From the NCBI GenBank assembly GCA_030267965.1, contig BRYA01000625.1, positions 1 through 25,666 of the forward strand: 25,666 nucleotides of DNA. The letters are read 5' to 3'. Made by a program: the position numbers and the translations under genes. This DNA comes from Triparma columacea. Its lineage: Eukaryota; Sar; Bolidophyceae; Parmales; Triparmaceae. A model generated the notes under the pieces. The model ran no database searches and was not told where the DNA came from. It worked only from the letters and a program-made list of their open reading frames with translations. Shown in pieces: positions 19,637 through 25,666 of the stretch (position 1 is the first letter of the stretch; every line of letters starts with the position of its first letter).

Positions 19637-21247
19637 ATGTCGAACGCTGACGGGAGGCAGGAGGGGGGGGATAAATCACGGGGTCTTTCGCCGCAATCCC
19701 CCCCATGTGACGAAGCGGAGAAGGGAGAAGATACAAAAAACCAATTCATCAAAAAACAGAACAAAAACGAAGGCGGTAGCTCTCCTGACGAAGAGAACCA
19801 AGAAGAACTAGAAGAGGTAGTCGCCTCTCCTGGCGATGCCATCACTCCGGCCAACTCTGTTGTGGACATAGATGCTTTCAGAAAGGCGCAGAGAAATGAC
19901 AAGTCCCTCCTTGCCGTCCTGCTCAGAGCTTTTGGCAAGATGCTAATTGATTCTCTTTTGTACACTGTGATTTCAGGGTCGATTCTAGCCGCGTTTTATT
20001 ACGCTCTGTTCGCCCTGTACCCAAGCGTGGTTGGTAAAAATAAATTTCTCTGGCTTGGTGCTGTAACTTGTCGGTTCGCCTTCGAGACCGCTGTTGCTGT
20101 ATGGCGAGGCTACGAAGAAAGGGGGTATCTGAAGAGGCACAGCTGGGGTTGGCCAGTCGAGGTCGTCGCAGCAGTCGTGGCATGGTTCATAGAAAATGGA
20201 ATTGCGAGTGCTATCTGCATTGGCCTATTCGGTTACGTTCTTCACCTCGTTTTATCTGATGTCGTGTACTATAGGAAGAAACGTGAAGGCGTGGTGATGC
20301 CCGAACAGTTTGAAGGGGATCAGGCTCAATTTTCTTCCGGGGCGATTAGTTCCTCTATTTTCAACAACTTCGTATTTGTTCTGTTTAGCTGGGCCGTTCC
20401 AATTGGTGCAGTCATGGGCTACATCTGCGCGACATTGTTGTTGTCTGAAGATGAGACTGTTCTTCTGCTGATAACTGGTGCGTTTGCGAGGAGTGGAGTG
20501 AAAAATTTCGAGATGCTAACCTCTACACGACTCGCCGCTTTCTTTGCAGGATTTTTGTCGCCGCTTGTCATGCTCGTGGTGAGGAAGGTGTGTCTGAAGT
20601 CTGCCGTCCCGGGGATTGTTAGCCAGAAAAAGGGGAGAAATCCGGAACGGACGGTGATCACCATATCGACGAATCTGCAATTTGGGCTCAATCTCGCGCC
20701 AGCTTTGCTGGTGTATGCAAATCCAAACATTTCAAGTTTGCTACTTGCGGCGGCGGGAATGATGATCTTGGAAGTTGTTTGTAAGATATTGGATTTCAAG
20801 CTATTCTTGGAGAAGATCGAAGACGTAGAGGAACGCAAGATTCGAATATTTTTGTACACTTCGCAGTTGATTGGCGAGGCGCGTGGGGAGCGAGTGGGCC
20901 TACTTGTGGCTCCTTTCGTTGTCTGGCTGGTTCGCAGCGGAGAAGAGAGTCAAGCCTTCTTCTTTAAAAATGCCGCTGATCTTTCGGGGGTGGTCATGGT
21001 GGTGCTGCCCGTATCTCTGTGGCTGATGGAAGCTATTTGTGATTCGATATGGATGTTGTACCTTCTATTTGCGTATGACATGCCATGTTTTGCTATAGCC
21101 GAGGAGAATGGGATTGGTGTGAGAATGGCATTTGTGACTAGCGGATATGCGACGATTGTCATGGTGGGTTTTTTTATGGCGTTCAAAATAAGTGGAAGCC
21201 CTGATATGACGTGGGAAATCAGGGGTAACAATACAATGGCACCATGA
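19637..21247 (+). CDS. polytopic membrane protein of unknown function
   Basis: Single exon, 536 residues. The first ~90 residues are soluble and charged (Glu/Lys/Gln-rich, with a serine/proline segment), followed by roughly nine to eleven hydrophobic helices: for example SLLYTVISGSILAAFYYALF, VEVVAAVVAWFIENGIASAI, FNNFVFVLFSWAVPIGAVMG, ISSLLLAAAGMMILEVVCKI, LSGVVMVVLPVSLWLMEAIC and a last one near A-T-I-V-M-V-G-F-F-M-A-F. Loops between helices are short except one basic loop (K-K-R-E-G-V-V-M-P-E-Q-F) and one with R-K-I-R-I-F-L-Y. No ABC, transporter signature, channel filter or glycosyltransferase motif was recognised. It could be a transporter or a scaffold; no function is claimed. Confidence 0.6.
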   Translation: MSNADGRQEGGDKSRGLSPQSPPCDEAEKGEDTKNQFIKKQNKNEGGSSPDEENQEELEEVVASPGDAITPANSVVDIDAFRKAQRNDKSLLAVLLRAFGKMLIDSLLYTVISGSILAAFYYALFALYPSVVGKNKFLWLGAVTCRFAFETAVAVWRGYEERGYLKRHSWGWPVEVVAAVVAWFIENGIASAICIGLFGYVLHLVLSDVVYYRKKREGVVMPEQFEGDQAQFSSGAISSSIFNNFVFVLFSWAVPIGAVMGYICATLLLSEDETVLLLITGAFARSGVKNFEMLTSTRLAAFFAGFLSPLVMLVVRKVCLKSAVPGIVSQKKGRNPERTVITISTNLQFGLNLAPALLVYANPNISSLLLAAAGMMILEVVCKILDFKLFLEKIEDVEERKIRIFLYTSQLIGEARGERVGLLVAPFVVWLVRSGEESQAFFFKNAADLSGVVMVVLPVSLWLMEAICDSIWMLYLLFAYDMPCFAIAEENGIGVRMAFVTSGYATIVMVGFFMAFKISGSPDMTWEIRGNNTMAP

Positions 21248-21361
21248 AGGTGATATAAGTAAGAAACTCCATTCGGGCATATAAGAAATAAGTAAAGGAA
21301 TCATCACATGTCACATTGCCTCCCTTCATTTAGCCCTCCTTCCCCCTTTTCCCCCCTTCCC

Positions 21362-22634
21362 TTAGCTTCTCCAGATCCTGATGGTCCCATCTTCGCTCCC
21401 AGTGGCATACTGCCCCCCATCCGGGTTGAACCTCACGCACCTCACTGGTCCGTGGTGTCCCTTATTAGTCTCCAAGCACTCCCCCGTCTCATAGTCGAAC
21501 ACTCTAACCCACAAGTCACTCCCACCCGCAACGAACTTTTTCCCGGAAGGGTCCATGGAGCAGCCCCCCTCCTCGGCAAAGGATATGGGCATGTCGAACT
21601 CCTTCAAGGTCCCGAAGTCCTTCGTGTTGAATACCGTGACCTTCTTCCCCGCGCTGACCGTGAGCCTCCCCAGGTCCTCGTTCAACTCCATGTCCATGAC
21701 CCCCCCCTCTACGGAGACGCTCCTGGCCTCCTTCATGCTCCTGACGTCGTAGGCAGACACCCTGCCCTTGGAGTCGCTTGCGATGACCAGGTTCTCAAGG
21801 TCCGCGCTACTCCCCCAAGCCAGCTTGGTGATGTTAGCCTTCCCCGAGTCCCCCCCCACAGTGACCTGGGTCTTGGCCTTATCCTCCTTGTACCTGTTCA
21901 AATCGAAAACCCTGAGCACCCCCTCGTGTCCCCCCGTCGCCAGCTCGGTGCTCCCGGGAGAAAATTCCACCGTCTTTACAATGTGCCTGTGCGTCCACGT
22001 AGTGAGGCAAGCCCCGGTGATGCCGTCCCAGAGGCGGGCAGAGAAATCCCCGGAGGCAGTGGCGGCGAGGTTGCACTGGCGGTCAAGCTTGGCGGACCAG
22101 ACAGCGCCCTTGTGGCCGACGAAGGAGCCTATCCAGTCGCCCGTGTCGCCACGGCGGATCATAGGGCTGAGGGTAATGGGGGAGGAGGGGGGGGGAGGGG
22201 GGTAAGGGTTTGGGGGTTTTAGGGCAATGATGCTGAAGGTGGATGAGGGTGGAGACAACTAATAAAGTTGTCGACAATTGTCGCAATAGGCAGCCTTTGT
22301 AGAGCCAACCCTGTGGTTTCTAGCACAGGGAGGCTATTTTGCGATGGAGGTTGACTCAAGATATTGCCTCCATATGTTCAATCGGCGTAATTTTCCCTAC
22401 ATTTGTGTAGTCATAGCTATCGTTACCAGCTATAACGTTCCATAAACAGTACAATTGGCGTCGTATAATTCCTATAATGGTATTTTTTTGAACTCCGCGT
22501 ATAGAGACTCACGATTTGTCATGGCAAGCTGACATTAAAAAGGTACCATCTGTGGCATGCTGGCAGAATTGAAGCTCGGCTAGGGGGCGTGTATGACCTG
22601 GGCACACGATTGGTATTTGACGAGGCGCCGACAT
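21362..22634 (-). CDS. STRAP: STRAP-type WD40 repeat protein (serine/threonine kinase receptor-associated protein)
   Basis: Exons 22634-22513 and 22166-21362 (308 residues; 346-bp phase-2 intron). The short first exon (40 codons) starts MSAPRQIPIVCPGHTRPLAE and ends L-M-S-A-C-H-D-K, then TC|GTGAGT; the second follows a long C-rich pyrimidine tract and starts with C, rebuilding Ser and then P-M-I-R-R-G-D-T-G-D-W-I-G. This is precisely the STRAP order: GHTRPV, SACKDG, PMLRQGDTGDWIG. Further motifs are GHKGAVWSAKL, HRHIVKTVEFSP, GHEGVLRVFDLN, GHHGPVRCVRFNPDG and SGSEDGTIRIW-like ATGSEDGTIRIW at the C-terminus. It should form a seven-blade propeller. In animals and fungi STRAP sits in SMN/Gemin (UNRIP) and mRNA-handling complexes, so a housekeeping role in RNP assembly is likely. 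Confidence 0.92.
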
Positions 22635-22764
22635 TGTTTTAACGGGCTTGAATGAAATGGGCAAAATAAAAGGGCAAGGTCTCCTTCACACCTTTTGAGA
22701 AGTTAGTTGTTTCATAAATAAATGAATCGCGTTTCCTGTGTCATTGAAACGCATCGCGGCCTTC

Positions 22765-24549
22765 TTATTTATTACGTCCTAGTAGCCAGTCGAACAATGA
22801 ACGGAGCGTCTTGCCCCTGCCCTTCCGAACCCCTTTGGCCACCACGGACATCTCCCATTCCCGGTAGTCGTCCTTGATGGAAGCGTAAAAGTCCTCCATT
22901 GCGCCATCTGGGGTTTTCCACACTTCCCATCCCGCTTCTGCAATTTTGCCGGAAATGTCGCTGTAATCCACGGGTGCTCTTGTCTTTCCGCTCACAAAGC
23001 CCTGAAGTGCCATGAGGGAACCTCCCAAAGCTGCAGCATTCCCCGACCCACCCCTGACGTGCCAAACATCGGCACCAAACACATCTGCAATGAGTTGGGC
23101 AATGGCAGGGCTCCTACTGCCTCCCCCCGTGAGCATGATCCTCGAGAGACCTTTGGGGGACTTTTGGTTCAGGTGCATAATCCGTGTTAGAACAAGTGCG
23201 TAAAGCTCGTCTTCAGGAATCCAGCGGCCCCCTGATCTAAAATTCCCCCTTGGAACTCTCGGGCTACTCTCGTCGACTGGGCACTTCATCAGCCACTTGC
23301 TGCTGCCTTCACCACCATCACCACCTCCCTTTCCTGACCCTGACGATATTATTCGGTCAAAGACGGACCAATCGCCGCCCGCAATATCGCTGCACGCCTG
23401 GGCCCGCACAGTCCCCCCGTTCGTGCAGCATGTCATGTTGATGAAGGTCTGGTCCTTGGTAGGATTGGGAAACGTAAAGGAGTCTGAGCCCCTCGTGGCT
23501 TCATCGATCTCCGAGAAAGTTGTCATCAACGTGTCAGAAGTGCCAAGGGAAATTGCAGCGCTCGAAGTGTTCAGGTTCATCGAGGCGGCGGTCGAAGGAT
23601 TGTCACCTGTGATGGCAACCACCTGACAAGATGGGGAGACCCCGTAGCCCCTCAGGACGCCCCCGATGACACCCACGACTGTGCACGAAGGAACAATAGG
23701 GCTCGATAGCTTGGACGGCAACGCCCCACTGGGATCTAGAGCAGCAAGGATCTCGCCATCATACTCGCGAGTTCTTAAATCCACCATATTTTGGCCTGAT
23801 GAGTCGGCAAAGTCGGCAGGTCCCATTGAACCCAGTAAAAGGGACGTCAGGAATGTGCTGATTAGCTGGACGCTGCTGGTAGCTTGAAACACCTCAGGGT
23901 CGTCGCGAGCAAACTTTGCGAGCTGCGGTCCCGTGAATCTTGGAGTAAAGGCTGCTCCAGTTCTCTTACTGACAACGTCCTCGCCGAACTTCAGATTCAG
24001 CTCCTCGCACACATCCTCAGTCGAGCTGTCCATCCAGATGCTGCAGTCTGACCTACTGAAAGCCCCCCCCCCCTCGAGGGGCGCGTACAGAGTTGGAGAA
24101 TCATCTTGGTTGTTGTTCCCTTCTCCCGACGACGACTCGTTCAACTTCCTCAGCAGGGCCTCGCCCTCGCTAGCCCAGTACACCGCCCCGTGCTGCTGAG
24201 CGCAACCCCCTATCGCCCTCACGTGCTTCAACATCCTCCCCATTGTAGGGTCCGCCCTTGCCCTCCTCATCAGCTCGTCAAAGGCACGGAGGTACGTAGA
24301 AACGCCCTGTGTGCACCTAGCACCGCTCCGTAAGACGCCATCGGACCCCAGTGCTTCTTCGTAGTTTACGGCCTCCTCCCAAATCACCTTTGAAGACCCT
24401 TCACCCTCCCACGAAAGTCCAGCCTCCAAGTCCTCCAGGGCCTTCTCGACACCAGGAACGGAGAGAGCGACGGCCTTGAGAGACTGAGTCGAAAGATCGA
24501 GCCCTAGGAATATCGAGGGGGAGCTGGAACCGATGTTTGGCGCAGGCAT
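22765..24549 (-). CDS. XYLB: xylulokinase (FGGY carbohydrate kinase)
   Basis: Single exon, 594 residues, ATG at 24549. It phosphorylates D-xylulose to xylulose 5-phosphate for the pentose phosphate pathway. The N-terminal phosphate loop is IFLGLDLSTQSLKAVAL (~13-29). GGCAQQHGAVYW (~114-125) and IWMDSSTEDV (~171-180) are typical of XYLB-type kinases, and the catalytic base is Asp316 in VAITGDNPSTAASM, followed by ISLGTSDTLM. The C-terminal ATP lobe has RIMLTGGGSRSPAIAQLIAD and G-N-A-A-A-L-G-G. Length is slightly above the usual 500-550, from a Ser/Asn insertion near 139-151 and a Gly/Ser insertion near 400. No plastid or signal peptide is visible, so cytosolic. It is divergent with the HSA-domain gene. 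Confidence 0.93.
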   Translation of the reverse strand: MPAPNIGSSSPSIFLGLDLSTQSLKAVALSVPGVEKALEDLEAGLSWEGEGSSKVIWEEAVNYEEALGSDGVLRSGARCTQGVSTYLRAFDELMRRARADPTMGRMLKHVRAIGGCAQQHGAVYWASEGEALLRKLNESSSGEGNNNQDDSPTLYAPLEGGGAFSRSDCSIWMDSSTEDVCEELNLKFGEDVVSKRTGAAFTPRFTGPQLAKFARDDPEVFQATSSVQLISTFLTSLLLGSMGPADFADSSGQNMVDLRTREYDGEILAALDPSGALPSKLSSPIVPSCTVVGVIGGVLRGYGVSPSCQVVAITGDNPSTAASMNLNTSSAAISLGTSDTLMTTFSEIDEATRGSDSFTFPNPTKDQTFINMTCCTNGGTVRAQACSDIAGGDWSVFDRIISSGSGKGGGDGGEGSSKWLMKCPVDESSPRVPRGNFRSGGRWIPEDELYALVLTRIMHLNQKSPKGLSRIMLTGGGSRSPAIAQLIADVFGADVWHVRGGSGNAAALGGSLMALQGFVSGKTRAPVDYSDISGKIAEAGWEVWKTPDGAMEDFYASIKDDYREWEMSVVAKGVRKGRGKTLRSLFDWLLGRNK

Positions 24550-24730
24550 GGGGGCCAGGCCTTTTTCAGTCCTTTCATGCCTTTTCCCTTTTCCCCCACC
24601 TATTATTTAGAAGGATACCAAGCGATTGGGGGATACGATTCGTACATTTTATCGTTATCTCTCTTTTGTTGTACATATATATTCTATCTTCACCAACAAT
24701 TGCCTGAAACAAACAGTCTAGATATATTTT
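24550..24730. promoter_or_regulatory. divergent promoter region between xylulokinase and HSA-domain genes
   Basis: 181 bp separate two divergent start codons. The half nearest the plus-strand gene is T/A-rich (tgtacatatatattctat near 24670-24690), which could provide a core promoter for the gene at 24731. No palindromic operator was seen. Confidence 0.45.
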
Positions 24731-25643
24731 ATGCCCCCCAAAGCCAAGGGTCGGGGCCGAGGCAGAGGAAGGGGCGCAGCTAGAGGGGCTGTGCGTCAGC
24801 CTGGTGCCGTCCTTCTGTCATCTGGTAAAGTTGTTACCGCGCAGCAGAAGGCGAAGGAGGAAGAAAAGAGGCTAAAGGAGTATGTTAGCACCAGGACGTG
24901 GCCTCAGGTGAGATCGGGAGAGCCGAGGAGTTCATTACAAGAGTGAAAGAGGAGGAGGGGGGAAGTGGGGAGAGCGAGGCGGGTGGATAATGACGTGATT
25001 CGCAGGGTGGTTATAGCGTAGTGTATATTTGATCTATGTCGCTACCATCGACCATGCTGTAATCTATCACCATCACCATCACCATCACTACCCACCACAC
25101 TTTCGACTGACCCCCCCCCCCTCATAGCTGGTCGAGCGGACTGAAGACATCCAAGAGAGACTTGGTGAACTGAAGAATGGTATCTCAGGCCCCTCCATAG
25201 GGCTCGCATCCACCGGAACGACATCACAGGACTCCCTTGCCGCTTTCGAGTCTTCCTTGATGTCCCGTGCTTCTACCCTCCGTTCCACCCCCCTCGCCAC
25301 CCCCACGAAGGAGGACTATACCATGGACCTCAAGATGCAGGACTTGAACAATATCATGACCCCTGGGACCAAGCGAAGGGTCAGCATAGGCGGCAAGGAC
25401 GCCCCCCTTGTGCCCCCCAAGAACCTTTCCGATTCCCTCAATAGCGTCGGAGCTGCGGCCAAACCCGCACCCCCGAAGCTCCCCTCCCAAGCGTCTGAGG
25501 ACGCGGAGGTCGTGCCGATAGTGCCAAAGAAGGACACTTTCTACGACTTCCTGATGAAGGAGATGATGTGGCTGAGCGCAGACTTTACAGCGGAGAGACA
25601 GCGACACAGAATGTCCATGAGAAAGCTAAGTAGCGGCGTCAAG
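24731..25643 (+). CDS. EAF1/p400-type HSA-domain chromatin protein, 5' exons only
   Basis: Exons 24731-24907 and 25128-25643 (first 231 residues); the second exon ends AAG|GTAAGA, so the gene continues beyond the window. The N-terminus is a basic RG-rich tail (KAKGRGRGRGRGAARGAV), followed by a helical stretch (Q-Q-K-A-K-E-E-E-K-R-L-K-E). The first splice joins S-T-R-T-W-P-Q to L-V-E-R-T-E-D-I-Q-E-R-L. A Ser/Thr/Pro-rich linker leads to an HSA domain at ~195-231: FYDFLMKEMMWLSADFTAER. The pattern D-F-x-x-x-E-M-x-W-L/M-A-x-D-F-x-x-E-R is shared by EAF1/VID21, p400/Domino and SWR1-type proteins, where it recruits actin and actin-related proteins to NuA4/SWR1 complexes. Whether a SNF2 ATPase or only SANT/Myb follows cannot be seen. 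Confidence 0.75.
25066..25088. repeat. (ATCACC)n microsatellite in an intron
   Basis: Nearly four hexamer copies, atcacc x3.8, inside the 220-bp first intron of the HSA-domain gene, just before its C-run acceptor. Confidence 0.8.
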
Positions 25644-25650
25644 GTAAGAC

Positions 25651-25666
25651 GGGGGGGGGGGGGGGG
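25651..25666. other. terminal poly-G run at the window end
   Basis: Sixteen consecutive G begin 7 bases after the second donor of the HSA-domain gene and run to the last base. A long homopolymer at the very edge suggests a contig break in a G-tract (assembly stalled) or simply a G-rich intron, like the C-runs elsewhere in the window. Confidence 0.6.

Noticed and set aside
21308..22222. plus-strand 304-codon frame opposite STRAP
   Set aside because: Antisense shadow; Pro/Arg/Val-rich without domains, while the minus strand gives a full WD40 protein.
22167..22258. N-terminal extension of the STRAP second exon
   Set aside because: It is the C-rich intron end translated; the real first exon at 22634-22513 fits STRAP in frame.

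Overview
The window looks like nuclear DNA from a secondary-plastid alga, most likely a stramenopile (diatom/bolidophyte/pelagophyte type); this placement is inferred. Eight of the twelve genes recognised carry, or are reconstructed with, short GT-AG introns (about 80-350 bp) whose junctions restore conserved motifs. Many introns end in long C-rich pyrimidine tracts. One gene starts with a signal peptide followed at once by an A-F-L-A-P-P type site, the bipartite plastid-import signature of secondary plastids. Genes lie on both strands, densely packed, without operon logic.

Left third (1-7171, all minus strand): (i) the 5' end of a secreted BspA/DUF285 25-residue-repeat protein (1-518, cut by the window edge); (ii) a three-exon single-pass membrane protein of no family I recognise (999-3291); (iii) an 853-residue protein (4336-7171) that joins an MLKL/MCAfunc-like N-terminal helical bundle, a TKL-type kinase domain with all catalytic motifs, a long charged coiled coil and a C-terminal DUF285 repeat array. 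A low-complexity, gene-poor stretch lies between (ii) and (iii). This cluster is the most interesting part: the architecture resembles immune or cell-death signalling proteins, and the same repeat family occurs as a secreted protein next door.

Middle (7433-15495): an intronless gene with an MgsA-like (clamp-loader C-terminal) region and a PI3K-like kinase pattern; a plastid-targeted SohB-type S49 peptidase; a PX-domain protein; and an APH-fold small-molecule kinase (choline/ethanolamine kinase or methylthioribose kinase type). The last two diverge from a 100-bp spacer.

Right part (15833-25666): a secreted PNGase F-like glycoamidase, a SAP plus acidic plus ankyrin-like nuclear protein, a polytopic membrane protein of unknown function, a STRAP-type WD40 protein (two exons, the first short), a xylulokinase, and the 5' end of an EAF1/p400-type HSA-domain chromatin protein that runs off the window into a poly-G end. 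I saw no tRNA, rRNA, CRISPR array or intact mobile element.
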